From Pseudoflavonifractor phocaeensis (lineage in GTDB: Bacteria > Bacillota > Clostridia > Oscillospirales > Oscillospiraceae), in the NCBI RefSeq assembly GCF_021531375.1, contig NZ_JADYTU010000012.1:1-58703 (forward strand): a stretch of DNA of 58,703 nucleotides. Reading direction: 5' to 3'. The translations under genes were made by a program, and so were the position numbers. Below, one piece after another: positions 14,753-24,033 of the stretch. The notes beneath the pieces are model-generated. The model was not told the DNA's origin and made no database searches. It saw nothing but the letters and a program-made list of their open reading frames with translations. Position 1 is the stretch's first letter. The number at the start of each line of letters is the position of its first letter.

Positions 14753-17191
14753 ATGCCCAAGATCTCCGATCCCGCCCCCAAGGCCGCGGCCAAGGCCCCG
14801 GCGCGCATGTCGAAAAAGGACCCTCTCACCAAGGAACAGCTCCACGCCGTCGACGCCTGGTGGCGTGCCGCCAACTACCTGTCCGCCTGCCAGCTCTATC
14901 TGCTGGACAACCCCCTGCTTCGGGAGCCTCTTCAGCTCTCCCACATCAAGCAGAACATCGTGGGCCACTGGGGCACCTGTCCGGGACAGAACTTTATCTA
15001 CACCCACCTGAACCGGGCCATCGTCAAATATGATCTGGATATGATCTACATCTGCGGCCCCGGCCACGGCGGCAACGCCATCGTTGCCCAAGACTATCTG
15101 GACGGCTCTTACAGCGAGGTGTACCCCAACATCAGCCAGGACACCTCCGGCATGAAGCGGCTGTTCCGCCAGTTCTCCTTCCCCGGCGGCATCCCCTGCC
15201 ACACCGGTCCGGAGACCCCCGGCTCCATCAATGAGGGTGGGGAACTGGGCTACTCCCTGGCCCACGCCTTCGGCGCCGTCATGGACAACCCCAGCCTCAT
15301 CGCCGCCTGCGTGGTGGGCGACGGCGAGGCGGAGACCGCGCCCCTGGCCGCCGCCTGGCACTCCAACAAATTCCTCAATCCCATCACCGACGGAGCTGTG
15401 CTGCCCATCCTCAATCTGAACGGCTTCAAGGTGTCCAACCCCACTGTTTTTTCCCGCATCTCCCATGAGGAGCTAGAGATGTTCTTCAAGGGCTGTGGCT
15501 GGGAGCCCCGTTTCGTGGAAGGCAGCGAGCCCAAGATCATGCACCAGAAAATGGCCGCCGCCCTGGACTGGGCGGTCCGGGAGATCCAGCGCATCCAGGA
15601 GTACGCCCGCACCTCCGGCGACGCTGCCCGGCCCCGCTGGCCCATGATCGTGCTTCGCTCCCCCAAGGGCTGGACCGGTCCCAAAGAGGTGGACGGCAAC
15701 CAGGTGGAGGGCAGCTGGCGCTCCCACACCGCCCCCATCCCCGTCCGGGACGGCAAGCCCGGCCGGGTCCAGGAGCTGGAGCGCTGGCTTCGCAGCTATC
15801 GGCCCGAGGAGCTTTTCGACGAGCACGGCGCGCCGGTCCCCCTGCTCCAGGAGATAGCCCCCAAGGGCGTTCAGCGCATGGGCGCCAATCCCCACGCCAA
15901 CGGCGGTCAGCTCCTCCGGGACCTGCGCACCCCCGACTTTCAGGAATACGCTCTGGCCGTCCCCCAGCCCGGCGCTGTGGAGGCCGAGGACATGGCCGCT
16001 CTGGGCGGCTATGTCCGTGATCTGATGGAGCAGAATCTGAAGGCCCGGAACTTCCGCATTTTCTCCCCCGACGAGGCGGCCTCCAACCGCCTGTCCCAGG
16101 TCTTTGAGGTCACGGGCCGCCGCTGGTCCGATGACATCGACCAGCGCGCCGACTCCTGCCTCTCCCATGACGGCCGGGTCATGGACGCCGCTTTGTCCGA
16201 GCACCTGTGCCAGGGCTGGCTGGAGGGCTACCTCCTTACCGGCCGGCACGGCTTCTTCAACAGCTATGAGGCCTTCATCCGCACCGTGGACTCCATGGTG
16301 TCCCAGCACGCCAAATGGCTGAAGGTGTGCAGCCAGCTCCCCTGGCGGCCCTCCATCGCCTCGCTGAACTATGTACTGGCCTCCAACGTGTGGCAGCAGG
16401 ACCACAACGGCTTTACCCACCAGGACCCGGGCTTCCTGGACCATGTGGCCAACAAGAAGGCCGATGTGGTCCGCCTCTACCTGCCCCCCGACGCCAACTG
16501 TCTGCTCAGCTGCTTCGACCACTGCATCAAGAGCCGCAACTACATCAACGTCATCATCGCCTCCAAGCTGCCCCGGCCCCAGTGGCTCAGCATGGACCAG
16601 GCCATCAAGCACTGCACCCACGGCATCGGCATCTGGCAGTGGGCCTCCAACGACCAGGGCCACGAGCCCGACGCGGTGCTGGCCTGCTGCGGCGACACCC
16701 CCACCCTGGAGACTCTGGCCGCCGTCACGATCCTGCGCCACTACCTGCCCGATCTGAAGATCCGGGTCATCAACGTGGTGGACCTGATGAAGCTCCAGCC
16801 CCACACCGAGCACCCCCACGGCCTCACCGACGAGGACTATGACGCCCTGTTCACCACCGGCGCCCCCATCATCTTCGCCTTCCACGGCTACCCCACCCTG
16901 GTCCACGAGCTGACCTACCGCCGGCACAACAAGAAGCTCCACGTCCGGGGCTACAAGGAGGAGGGTACCATCACCACCCCCTTCGACATGCGGGTACGCA
17001 ATGACATTGACCGCTTCCACCTGGTCATGGACACGGTGAAGCGGCTGCCCCAGCTGGGCAACAGCGCCTCCTACCTCATCCAGGAAATGAAGGACAAGCT
17101 GGTGGAGCACCGGCAGTACATCACCACCCACGGCCAGGACCTGCCCGAGGTCCGGGAGTGGAAATGGAATGACGGCAAAGGGATCTACTGA
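14753..17191 (+). CDS. xfp: Phosphoketolase (xylulose-5-phosphate / fructose-6-phosphate), 812 aa
   Basis: This thiamine-diphosphate enzyme cleaves xylulose-5-P or fructose-6-P with phosphate to acetyl phosphate and a smaller sugar phosphate, giving ATP through acetate kinase. The sequence shows the family landmarks [41 protein letters not shown] and the diphosphate-binding [14 protein letters not shown] in the N-terminal half; the C-terminal domain has [13 protein letters not shown]. The ATG at 14753 follows AAGGAGG; the longer upstream frame includes promoter DNA. An N-terminal Ala/Lys-rich extension of about 25 residues precedes the conserved domain. It is monocistronic. Confidence 0.95.
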   Translation: MPKISDPAPKAAAKAPARMSKKDPLTKEQLHAVDAWWRAANYLSACQLYLLDNPLLREPLQLSHIKQNIVGHWGTCPGQNFIYTHLNRAIVKYDLDMIYICGPGHGGNAIVAQDYLDGSYSEVYPNISQDTSGMKRLFRQFSFPGGIPCHTGPETPGSINEGGELGYSLAHAFGAVMDNPSLIAACVVGDGEAETAPLAAAWHSNKFLNPITDGAVLPILNLNGFKVSNPTVFSRISHEELEMFFKGCGWEPRFVEGSEPKIMHQKMAAALDWAVREIQRIQEYARTSGDAARPRWPMIVLRSPKGWTGPKEVDGNQVEGSWRSHTAPIPVRDGKPGRVQELERWLRSYRPEELFDEHGAPVPLLQEIAPKGVQRMGANPHANGGQLLRDLRTPDFQEYALAVPQPGAVEAEDMAALGGYVRDLMEQNLKARNFRIFSPDEAASNRLSQVFEVTGRRWSDDIDQRADSCLSHDGRVMDAALSEHLCQGWLEGYLLTGRHGFFNSYEAFIRTVDSMVSQHAKWLKVCSQLPWRPSIASLNYVLASNVWQQDHNGFTHQDPGFLDHVANKKADVVRLYLPPDANCLLSCFDHCIKSRNYINVIIASKLPRPQWLSMDQAIKHCTHGIGIWQWASNDQGHEPDAVLACCGDTPTLETLAAVTILRHYLPDLKIRVINVVDLMKLQPHTEHPHGLTDEDYDALFTTGAPIIFAFHGYPTLVHELTYRRHNKKLHVRGYKEEGTITTPFDMRVRNDIDRFHLVMDTVKRLPQLGNSASYLIQEMKDKLVEHRQYITTHGQDLPEVREWKWNDGKGIY

Positions 17192-17265
17192 GGTGCGTTT
17201 TGTCCCCAAACGCGACCACTCTTTCCTTGCTTAAAGTCGCAATTCTATGTGTATGAAGCGTGTTG

Positions 17266-17981
17266 TAAATTTTAGTCTATAGTCTTTCTTATACGATAGC
17301 TTGGTGCAAGGCGATGGCTTGTCAAGCCTGCGGCGCGGTACTTTCCAGAGAAGGAAAGTACCCAAAGTTCTCCGGGGCTTCGGCCCCGGACCCCGTGGGG
17401 ATCCATCAAAGAATATGCAAAATACTGTTCGGCGCGGGCAAAAGACAGGATACTTTTCTGAACTCCGCCCGCTGCCGCTCCAATCTATGAAATTGGTCCC
17501 CGCATCCTTTGATTTGATCGCGCCTCTGAGTTAACAATCGCGGGGTGCCCCTGCAAGGATTGCGAGCCTGCCGTTCTGCACCAAGCCTCTGCTGATCCGA
17601 GGTACCATCGGGCGGCCCCAGCGGGCTAGGTGGGTAAGAAGCAACTGCTGGCAGTCTTTGCCGCCACCGTGGCGGGCTATATCGCTTATCCCCCGTAAAA
17701 TCTTCTCCATTTTGCGAAGCAAATGGCGGTGTGAGCGCTCTCATATTTTGCTGGCTGCGATCAGCGCAAGGCCGCCTGCTCTCCCAATGGGGGTCCGGGG
17801 GCGGCGCGGATAGCGCAATAAAATTGCGCGTGGCCGCCCCCGGCGATTCTCAAGGTGAATTGCCCCGCAGGGGCAAGAGAAGGCGGCCTGGGCCGTTGGT
17901 TTCTTTCTGATCGTTCAGAAAGAAACCCGCTCCGCAGAGCGGAATCCTTTTCAAAACACTCCAACGATAAACTAAAATTTA
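17266..17981. repeat. Long dispersed repeat, copy A (716 bp) with terminal inverted repeats
   Basis: The ends are TAAATTTTAGTCTAT (17266-17280) and ATAAACTAAAATTTA (17967-17981), inverted copies of each other. The interior is near-identical over most of its length to 27314-27996, in the same orientation. It contains several stable hairpins: 17337-17362 (10-bp stem), a GC hairpin around CCGGGG-CTTCGG-CCCCGG, an AGCGCAAT / ATTGCGCG stem and a GGTTTCTTTCTGA / TCAGAAAGAAACC stem near the right end. Frames inside it are not conserved between the two copies. It fills most of the 994-base gap between xfp and the ECF gene. It looks like a non-autonomous, non-coding mobile repeat. Confidence 0.85.
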
Positions 17982-18010
17982 GCCTGCTGGCTGAGGCGAT
18001 CAAAAAGCCA

Positions 18011-18039
18011 TTGACCGCCCCTGCCGTCCATGTTATAAT
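18011..18039 (+). promoter_or_regulatory. Promoter of the ECF leader transcript
   Basis: TTGACC (18011-18016), 17 bases, TATAAT (18034-18039). Confidence 0.8.
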
Positions 18040-18045
18040 GTATTT

Positions 18046-18160
18046 AACCGCTGGAATGAATCCGGCACCAGGTTTCCAGGCACCCATACGATCGAAGTAC
18101 AATACCGCGAAGGTATATTCCGTCCAGAAGGACGGAGTCTGCCCTTGCGGTATTTTTTCG
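18046..18160 (+). ncRNA. Structured leader with intrinsic terminator upstream of ECF S component
   Basis: The untranslated leader is about 140 bases. It ends in AATACCGC (18101-18108) pairing with GCGGTATT (18147-18154), followed by TTTTTT; inside it AAGG / CCTT and TCCGTCC / GGACGGA (18119-18136, AGAA loop) continue the stem. An upstream TGGAA ... TTCCA pairing (about 18052-18078) could compete. This is the layout of a transcription-terminating riboswitch or attenuator, but I cannot match it to a named class. Confidence 0.6.
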
Positions 18161-18185
18161 AACACATTTACAAGGAGAGGATTCC

Positions 18186-18725
18186 ATGTCAAAACAGAAT
18201 GATACCACCAAAAACATGGTGCTGGCCGCCCTGATGCTGGCCCTGGCCTACATCCTGCCCAACTTTACCGGCAACATCCCCCAATTCGGCTCCATGCTGC
18301 TGCCCATGCACCTGCCGGTCCTTCTGTGCGGCTTCCTGTGCGGCGGGCCCTGGGGCGCCGCCGTGGGCTTCATCGCCCCGCTGATGCGCTCCGCTATTCT
18401 GGGAATGCCCCCGCCCTTCCCCACCGCTGTCTCCATGGCCTTTGAACTGGCCGCCTACGGCTTTATGTCCGGCTTCCTGTACCGCCGCTTGCCCAAAACT
18501 CTGGGCGGCATCTACGCCTCTCTTATCGGCGCCATGCTCTGCGGCCGGGTAGTCTGGGGCGCGGTCATGTCCGTCCTCCTGCTGAAGGGCCAGGGCTTTA
18601 CCTTCGCCGCCTTTGTAGCCGGTGCCTTCACCAACGCCATCCCCGGCATTATCCTCCAGCTGGTGGCCATCCCCGTCATCGTCCTGGCCCTCCAGAAGGC
18701 CAAGCTGGTCTCTCAGGCGGCGTAA
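18186..18725 (+). CDS. ECF transporter S component (substrate-binding membrane subunit), 179 aa
   Basis: The six-helix S component captures a vitamin or precursor and works with a shared EcfA/A'/T module encoded elsewhere. The segment around LPMHLPVLLCGFLCGGPWGA and PLMRSAILGMPPPFPTAVSM is characteristic of S components; the pattern resembles PanT-like (pantothenate-type) members, but the substrate is not certain. Length is typical (170-190 aa). The ATG at 18186 follows AAGGAGAGG. The gene follows the terminator-containing leader and precedes the kinase-like gene by three bases, so the ligand may be phosphorylated by that protein. Confidence 0.85.
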   Translation: MSKQNDTTKNMVLAALMLALAYILPNFTGNIPQFGSMLLPMHLPVLLCGFLCGGPWGAAVGFIAPLMRSAILGMPPPFPTAVSMAFELAAYGFMSGFLYRRLPKTLGGIYASLIGAMLCGRVVWGAVMSVLLLKGQGFTFAAFVAGAFTNAIPGIILQLVAIPVIVLALQKAKLVSQAA

Positions 18726-18728
18726 GTT

Positions 18729-19769
18729 ATGGGAACTCTGGCGGAGCTCCTGAAGGAGCATTATGACAACCATCCGGGCATGGAGGTCCGGGACGCCGTG
18801 AAATTTCTCTACCAGAGCCACATGGGGCCGGGCCATCTGGTCGATGACGAGGGGGCGGCTCTGGCCCGTCTGAAGGCGGAGTGGGACCAGGTGGAGGCGG
18901 ATCCCGCCCTCCCCTTGGCCGAGCCTCTGGGGAACGGCCTGTTTCGGTTGAATCTCGTGGCTTGTAAAGCAAAAAGCCTATCCCCCAACACCCTCAACCG
19001 TCTCTTTGTGCTGACCGCCCGGGAGACGTTCCCCGACCGATCCGGTCTGGAAAGCGGCCTTGATTTGGTGTACACACTTCCCTTTCCCCGGGACGCGGCG
19101 GACGCCTTTCTGGCCCAATACCGGTCCCAGGGCTGCCCGGCAGTGAGCCACAGCGAGGCCTACCGGCGGGCCTTCCGCCCCGCCTACCGGGTGGTGTCAG
19201 AATCTTATGTCAATCTGATTCCCATTCTGTCCGCCATTGACCGTGGGATGGCAGAGCAGCCCCGGCTCCGGGTAGCCATCGACGGCCCCTGTGCCTCGGG
19301 AAAGTCCACTCTGGGGGCGGCTCTGGCAAAGATCTACCGCTGTCCCCTGGTCCACATGGACGACTTCTTCCTCCGTCCTGAACAGCGGACGGCAGAGCGG
19401 CTGGCTCAGCCCGGCGGAAATGTGGACTATGAGCGCTTTGATTGTGAGGTCCTCTCCCCTCTGTGCCGGGGAGAGACGGCCCGCTACCGGCCCTGGCAGT
19501 GCCACACCGGAAACTTCGGCCCGGAGATTCGCCTGGGGCCAGCGCCCCTGACGGTGGTAGAGGGCAGTTACGCCCTGCGCTCCGATCTGCGGGACCGCTA
19601 TCATCTCCGGATCTGGGTGGAGGCCCCCTGGGAGGTTCGGCTTCAGCGGCTGGCCCAGCGGGGCGGCCCCGGGTGCCTGGCCCGCTTTGAGCAGCAGTGG
19701 ATCCCCATGGAGGACCGCTACTTCCGGGCCTGCCGGGTGAAGGAGTGCTGTCAGTTGATTTATCCGTAA
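18729..19769 (+). CDS. Two-domain protein with C-terminal uridine-kinase-like P-loop domain (346 aa)
   Basis: The C-terminal half (from about residue 178) is a P-loop kinase of the uridine kinase / phosphoribulokinase type: Walker A in AIDGPCASGKSTLG, the VHMDDFF motif and a later EGSYAL. The N-terminal 170 residues form a separate helical domain (LLKEHYDNHPGMEVRDAVKF, then HMGPGHLV) that I know only as an unnamed clostridial domain. Translational coupling to the ECF S component suggests that the imported compound is its substrate, so nucleoside or vitamin salvage is plausible. The terminator at 19773-19799 ends the unit. Confidence 0.8.
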   Translation: MGTLAELLKEHYDNHPGMEVRDAVKFLYQSHMGPGHLVDDEGAALARLKAEWDQVEADPALPLAEPLGNGLFRLNLVACKAKSLSPNTLNRLFVLTARETFPDRSGLESGLDLVYTLPFPRDAADAFLAQYRSQGCPAVSHSEAYRRAFRPAYRVVSESYVNLIPILSAIDRGMAEQPRLRVAIDGPCASGKSTLGAALAKIYRCPLVHMDDFFLRPEQRTAERLAQPGGNVDYERFDCEVLSPLCRGETARYRPWQCHTGNFGPEIRLGPAPLTVVEGSYALRSDLRDRYHLRIWVEAPWEVRLQRLAQRGGPGCLARFEQQWIPMEDRYFRACRVKECCQLIYP

Positions 19770-19772
19770 AAC

Positions 19773-19799
19773 AAGGCCCCCGGCTGTGCCGGGGGCCTT
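19773..19799. terminator. Bidirectional terminator
   Basis: AAGGCCCCCGGC / GCCGGGGGCCTT with a 3-base loop between convergent genes. Confidence 0.8.
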
Positions 19800-19845
19800 G
19801 CTTATTCGCATTTACATTGGAATCGTCCGACGGACGGCAATAGGT

Positions 19846-21165
19846 TCACCAGGGAAGCCAGCTGCCCGCCTCCCGGGCGGCCATCACATCCAGGGCTCCG
19901 TCCAGCAGTTCCGCCGCTTCGCCCCGGGTCAGAGAGTCGGACAGCGCCGCGGAGCTGACGCCGCCCGACGGGAGGATACCGGAGGCCGTCAGATTGGCGG
20001 CGGCCTGGGCGGCCCAATGGGACTCGCCGCCGGAGAAGAATACCTCAGCGGGCACGTCGGCGATGTTCAGCAGCCGGTCCAGCATCACCGTGGCCTCGCC
20101 GCAGGTGACGGGCTGGTCCGCGCCAAAGACGGGCGCGCCGCTGTCATCCCGGGAGCCTTGGATGGTCCCCGCCTTCAGCGCGGCGGAGACGGAGCCCTTG
20201 GCCCAGGTGGGGATGGCGCTGTCGTCGGCGAAGCCGGTGAGGGTGACCCCCTCCATGGGCTCCAGTCCGGACACCGCCATGGCCATGGTCAGGAACTGGG
20301 CCCGGCTCACCGGCTCGTCCGGTTCAAAGAAGTAGCGGCCGTCCATATACTGGCCCACATAGATCCCCTCTTCCGCCAGGCGGATGGCGGCCTTATGGGC
20401 GCTGTGACCCTCCAGATCGGCGTAGGTCACCTTGGTATCCGGCTTTTCGATCCGGACGGTGACCTTGGCCTCGGAGGAGATGTTGCCGGCAGGGTCCACC
20501 GCCACATAGGTGAAGGAGTCGCTGCCCGTCTTGTTCTCGTAGGGGGTGTAAACAAACTGGCTGGAGCCGTCCTCGGCCACGGTGACGGCGCCCCGGGCGG
20601 GATTGGAGGTCAGCTCGAAGGTGAGGAGATCGCCTTCCCCGTCTACGGCGTCAAAATAGCCGGTGATGGCAATATTCTTGTAGGTGGACAGGTCCATGTT
20701 CCGGGCGATGGGGGCCTGATTCTCCTCGGTGAGCAGGTACAGGGTGACGGTGGTGGTCTTACTGTCCTGGCCGGAGGAGAAGGAGGGTGTGAAGGTAAAG
20801 GTGGTGGTGGTGACGGTGGGCTTCTGGGACGACTGGAACCGGAGCCCGCCCAGTGCGGTGCTGTCCACCACCGAGCCCACCTCCAGGGGCTGGCCGCCGA
20901 TGACCAGCGTACCGGCCCCGGGATCGGGCAGCGTGTTGATGGTGATACTGTTCAGGGTGGCCTTGTTGTCGGTGTTGACCACAAAATCTTCCGCCTCAAA
21001 GGGGATGATGGCGCCCACCAGTCCGTTTTTGGAGAAGTCGCTCACATAGGGGACGTCCGGATTCCTGTTCCAGAAAAAGGCGGAGGCGGGGGAGATCAGG
21101 GTGCAGGCCAAAGCCAGGACCAGCAACGGAGCCAGCCCCCGGCGTAAGGAGAGAGAACGTTTCAT
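19846..21165 (-). CDS. Secreted SLH-domain protein with cadherin-like domain (439 aa)
   Basis: A signal peptide (MKRSLSLRRGLAPLLVLALA, cleavage near residue 29 after ASA) is followed by a region of unknown fold (30-150), a cadherin/Ig-like beta domain (about 150-245, with VDGEGDLLTFEL and SDSFTYVAVDPAGN) and three S-layer homology modules (about 250-430; the first contains YFFEPDEPVSRAQF). SLH modules anchor proteins to pyruvylated wall polymers, so this is a cell-surface protein. The beta domain resembles adhesion modules, so it may bind a surface or sugar. It is transcribed alone. Confidence 0.9.
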   Translation of the reverse strand: MKRSLSLRRGLAPLLVLALACTLISPASAFFWNRNPDVPYVSDFSKNGLVGAIIPFEAEDFVVNTDNKATLNSITINTLPDPGAGTLVIGGQPLEVGSVVDSTALGGLRFQSSQKPTVTTTTFTFTPSFSSGQDSKTTTVTLYLLTEENQAPIARNMDLSTYKNIAITGYFDAVDGEGDLLTFELTSNPARGAVTVAEDGSSQFVYTPYENKTGSDSFTYVAVDPAGNISSEAKVTVRIEKPDTKVTYADLEGHSAHKAAIRLAEEGIYVGQYMDGRYFFEPDEPVSRAQFLTMAMAVSGLEPMEGVTLTGFADDSAIPTWAKGSVSAALKAGTIQGSRDDSGAPVFGADQPVTCGEATVMLDRLLNIADVPAEVFFSGGESHWAAQAAANLTASGILPSGGVSSAALSDSLTRGEAAELLDGALDVMAAREAGSWLPW

Positions 21166-21242
21166 GGGATACCTCCATTCATTGAGTAATGTACCCCTAG
21201 TGTTCTTTCTTTCCCCCTAAATTATGCGGCGCCCGGTCCGGT

Positions 21243-21725
21243 TCAGAAGCGCAGCCGCATCTGGTACCAGACAGCCCCGCCGTGGACGGAACGGGAGACC
21301 CCCTCGCTGACAAAGCCCAGTCTGGCGTAGTAATCCAGCAGAGCCGCCTTACAGGTCAGCACCAGTCCTTCCCTGCCCTGAGCCCTGGCGTCATGGACGA
21401 CCCGGCGGAGCAGCTCCATGGCATAGCCCTGACGGCGTGCCTCCGGGATGGTGTTGACCCCGAAGATCATCTGCCAGGCCCCGTCCTCCCGGTGGAGGGA
21501 TGCGTCCTGATACATCTCGTCCCGCAGGTCCGCCTCGTCGGTGACCATACCGTTGACAAAGCTGACCAGCCGCCCCCGGTCATAGAGGAGCCAGAAGTGG
21601 TCCGGATAGACGGCCAGACGTGCCCGGAATTCCTCCCGGGTGGCCGCTTCGGCGGGCGGGAAACAGGCCGCCTCCACCTGGGTCAGTGCTTCCAGATCGG
21701 CGGTGGTAGCGGTACGGATCATCAC
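21243..21725 (-). CDS. GNAT family N-acetyltransferase (160 aa)
   Basis: A single GNAT fold: the acetyl-CoA binding loop reads EARRQGYAMELLRR (motif R-x-x-G-x-A) and a later YARLGFVSEGVSR is the usual final strand/helix. It lies 12 bases after cysK in the same direction and is probably co-transcribed. The substrate cannot be predicted; association with cysteine synthesis may be incidental. Confidence 0.85.
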   Translation of the reverse strand: MMIRTATTADLEALTQVEAACFPPAEAATREEFRARLAVYPDHFWLLYDRGRLVSFVNGMVTDEADLRDEMYQDASLHREDGAWQMIFGVNTIPEARRQGYAMELLRRVVHDARAQGREGLVLTCKAALLDYYARLGFVSEGVSRSVHGGAVWYQMRLRF

Positions 21726-21737
21726 GGCTGCCCCTCC

Positions 21738-22679
21738 TTACCGCTGGAACATGGGCGAGGACAAGTACCGGTCCCCGGAATCGGGGAGAAGGACCACGAT
21801 GGTCTTGCCCCGGTTCTCCGGCTCACGGGCCAGCTGCTCCGCCGCCCACAGGGCGGCTCCCGAGGACACGCCGGCCAGGACGCCCTCCGTCAGGACCAGC
21901 TGGCGGCCGGCCTCAAAGGCGTTCTCGTCCTTGACCCGGATCACCTGGTCATAGATGGAGCGGTCCAGGGTCTGGGGAATGAAGTTGGCTCCTATGCCCT
22001 GAATCTGGTGGGGGCCCGCCTGGCCTCCAGAGAGGAGGGGCGAGGCGTCGGGCTCCACCGCCACCACCCGGACCTTGGGATTTTGCTCCTTGAGGTAGCG
22101 GCCGGTGCCTGACAGGGTGCCGCCGGTGCCCACGGTGGCCACAAAGATGTCCACAGCCCCGTCGGTGTCCCGCCAGATTTCAGGTCCGGTGGTGCGGTAG
22201 TGGGCCTCCGGGTTGGCGGGGTTGTCAAACTGGCCGGGGATAAAGCTGTCGGGGATGGAGGCGGCCAGTTCCCGAGCCTTGTCCACCGCCCCCTGCATCC
22301 CCTGGGCGCCGGGGGTCAGCACCAGCTGGGCCCCGTAGGCCGCCAGCATGGCGCGGCGTTCGGCGCTCATGGTGTCGGGCATGGTGAGGATGACCTTGTA
22401 GCCCCGGGCGGCGGCCACACAGGCCAAGCCGATGCCGGTGTTGCCCGAGGTGGGCTCGATGATGGTGGCGCCGGGCTTCAGCAGTCCCCTGGCCTCCGCG
22501 TCGGCGATCAGAGACAGGCCCACCCGGTCCTTTGCCGAGCCGGCGGGATTTAGGTACTCCAGCTTAGCCAGCACAGTCGCTGTAAAGTTATGCGCCTTCC
22601 CATATCGGTCCAGCCGGAGCAAGGGGGTATTTCCGATCAGTTCTTCTATACTGGTGCAAAAACAGGCCATACGATCCAT
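21738..22679 (-). CDS. cysK: Cysteine synthase A (O-acetylserine sulfhydrylase), 313 aa
   Basis: This PLP enzyme makes cysteine from O-acetylserine and sulfide. The internal-lysine motif is PAGSAKDR, and the substrate loop EPTSGNTGIGLA and the PLP phosphate-binding GTGGTLSGTGRYLKEQ are all present. Length is typical for the CysK/CysM group. The ATG at 22679 follows AAAGGACG; an alternative ATG lies three codons in. No serine acetyltransferase gene is adjacent. Confidence 0.95.
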   Translation of the reverse strand: MDRMACFCTSIEELIGNTPLLRLDRYGKAHNFTATVLAKLEYLNPAGSAKDRVGLSLIADAEARGLLKPGATIIEPTSGNTGIGLACVAAARGYKVILTMPDTMSAERRAMLAAYGAQLVLTPGAQGMQGAVDKARELAASIPDSFIPGQFDNPANPEAHYRTTGPEIWRDTDGAVDIFVATVGTGGTLSGTGRYLKEQNPKVRVVAVEPDASPLLSGGQAGPHQIQGIGANFIPQTLDRSIYDQVIRVKDENAFEAGRQLVLTEGVLAGVSSGAALWAAEQLAREPENRGKTIVVLLPDSGDRYLSSPMFQR

Positions 22680-22752
22680 CGTCCTTTCGAAAAATTCTTT
22701 TCGGGAATCAATGGACCTATCATATCCCCCAGGGACCCTTCTGTCAATCCGA

Positions 22753-22781
22753 TTGCAAAAAGGGCAGGAACGGGGTATAAT
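22753..22781 (+). promoter_or_regulatory. Promoter of the patatin-like gene
   Basis: TTGCAA (22753-22758), 17 bases, TATAAT (22776-22781). Confidence 0.65.
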
Positions 22782-22820
22782 ATAAAAATCTCAAAATCTT
22801 GAGTCAATGAGGGCGAATCT

Positions 22821-23672
22821 ATGAAAACAGGAATTGTTCTGGAGGGCGGGGCCCTCCGCGCGATCTTTTCCAGCGGCGTGTGCGACGGCCTGCTGGAGGG
22901 TAACATCATGCCCGACTACCTGATCGGCGTCTCGGCGGGCATTGCCTACGGGGTGAGTTATCTCTCCCGCCAGCCCAGGCGAAATCTGGAGGTGGTCACC
23001 ACCTACGCCTCTGACCACCGCTACATGGGGATGAACAATCTGGCGGACAAGAGCAACCGCAGCTATTTTGGACTGAAGTTTGCCTATGATACCATTCCCA
23101 ATGAGCTGATCCCCTTTGATTACGACGCCTTCGCCGCCTACCCCGGCCAGGTGGAGGCGGTGGTCACCAACCTGAACACCGGGAAGGCGGACTATATGGA
23201 AGTGCCCCGGCTGGACCGGAATTCCCAGCTCCTCCAGGCCACCTGCGCCATGCCCCTGATGTTCCCCATCTACCACCTGAACGGTCAGCCCTATCTGGAC
23301 GGGGGCATCGCCGACTCCATTCCCTGGCGGCGGGCCATGGACCAAGGCTGTGACCGGGTGATGGTGGTCATGACCCACCCCAGGGATTATGTGCGGAAGC
23401 AGGAGAGGCTGATGCCCCTGATCCGCAAGACCTACCGGGAGTACCCCAACTTTGTGGCCGCCATGGAGGACCGGGCCCAGCGCTATAACGAGGACCGGGA
23501 GCAGATCTTTGATCTGGAGCGCCAGGGCAAGCTGCTTGTCATCGCTCCGGATTCCACCATGGGGGTGTCCCGCACCGAGCGGAACCCGGAGAAACTGCGC
23601 CTGCTGTGGGCCAAGGGCTATCAGGCTGCCATGGACCGGATGGAGGAGATCCGGGCCTTTTTCAGCCGCTGA
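22821..23672 (+). CDS. Patatin-like phospholipase family protein (283 aa)
   Basis: The patatin hydrolase fold is shown by the oxyanion segment LEGGALRAIFSSGV near residue 8, the nucleophile elbow GVSAG (Ser39 region) and the catalytic Asp in DGGIADSIP (about residue 157). These catalyse lipid acyl-ester hydrolysis with a Ser-Asp dyad. No signal peptide, so cytoplasmic or membrane-peripheral. The ATG at 22821 follows GGGCGAATCT, a weak ribosome binding site. Confidence 0.9.
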   Translation: MKTGIVLEGGALRAIFSSGVCDGLLEGNIMPDYLIGVSAGIAYGVSYLSRQPRRNLEVVTTYASDHRYMGMNNLADKSNRSYFGLKFAYDTIPNELIPFDYDAFAAYPGQVEAVVTNLNTGKADYMEVPRLDRNSQLLQATCAMPLMFPIYHLNGQPYLDGGIADSIPWRRAMDQGCDRVMVVMTHPRDYVRKQERLMPLIRKTYREYPNFVAAMEDRAQRYNEDREQIFDLERQGKLLVIAPDSTMGVSRTERNPEKLRLLWAKGYQAAMDRMEEIRAFFSR

Positions 23673-23916
23673 CCGTCTCTTCCTTTTCCTCCTCGTCTGT
23701 CTGCCGGGACTCCGGGAGACACAGGGACCGGCAGTCCCGGAACAAATTGGGCTGGAGGACGAAGAGGGCCAGTGTGTCCCCCACAATGGTAAAAAAGGCG
23801 GCCATCTTCCCGATGGCGGCCTCGTCCTGGTCCTGGGCCAGCAGCACGGACAGGGCCACCGCCAGCACCAACAGCTCCCGGCTGTCACGGTCAAATAAGG
23901 AACACAAGAATACCAC
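23662..23916 (-). CDS. Small hypothetical membrane protein (84 aa)
   Basis: One or two hydrophobic segments (ELLVLAVALSVLLAQ and FFTIVGDTLALFVL) flanked by charged residues, with an acidic tail (QTDEEEKEET). The frame overlaps the 3' end of the patatin-like gene by 11 bases, and the GTG start has only a GGGGG stretch upstream. A shadow frame cannot be excluded. Confidence 0.4.
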   Translation of the reverse strand: MVFLCSLFDRDSRELLVLAVALSVLLAQDQDEAAIGKMAAFFTIVGDTLALFVLQPNLFRDCRSLCLPESRQTDEEEKEETVSG

Positions 23917-24033
23917 CCCCGGGTCATCTTATGCGGAGATCCGGCGGGTGGTTTTTCCGCGCCTCCTTTGCCCTTTTCAAACGAAGCCCTGTGTGGTAGG
24001 ATAAAAGCATCCGGATCAAAGTGAGGAATTTTT

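Noticed and set aside
15473-17209. 578-residue minus-strand frame opposite phosphoketolase
   Set aside because: Antisense shadow; low-complexity Gly/Val/Leu and no motif.
17301-17534. Reading frame in repeat copy A sharing a peptide with one in copy B
   Set aside because: The shared peptide only reflects DNA identity; the frames diverge by length changes (for example five versus six C near 17690 and 27750) and no coding constraint is visible.
18046-18160. THF, TPP, FMN or preQ1 riboswitch before the ECF gene
   Set aside because: The conserved core sequences of these classes are not visible; left as an unclassified structured leader.
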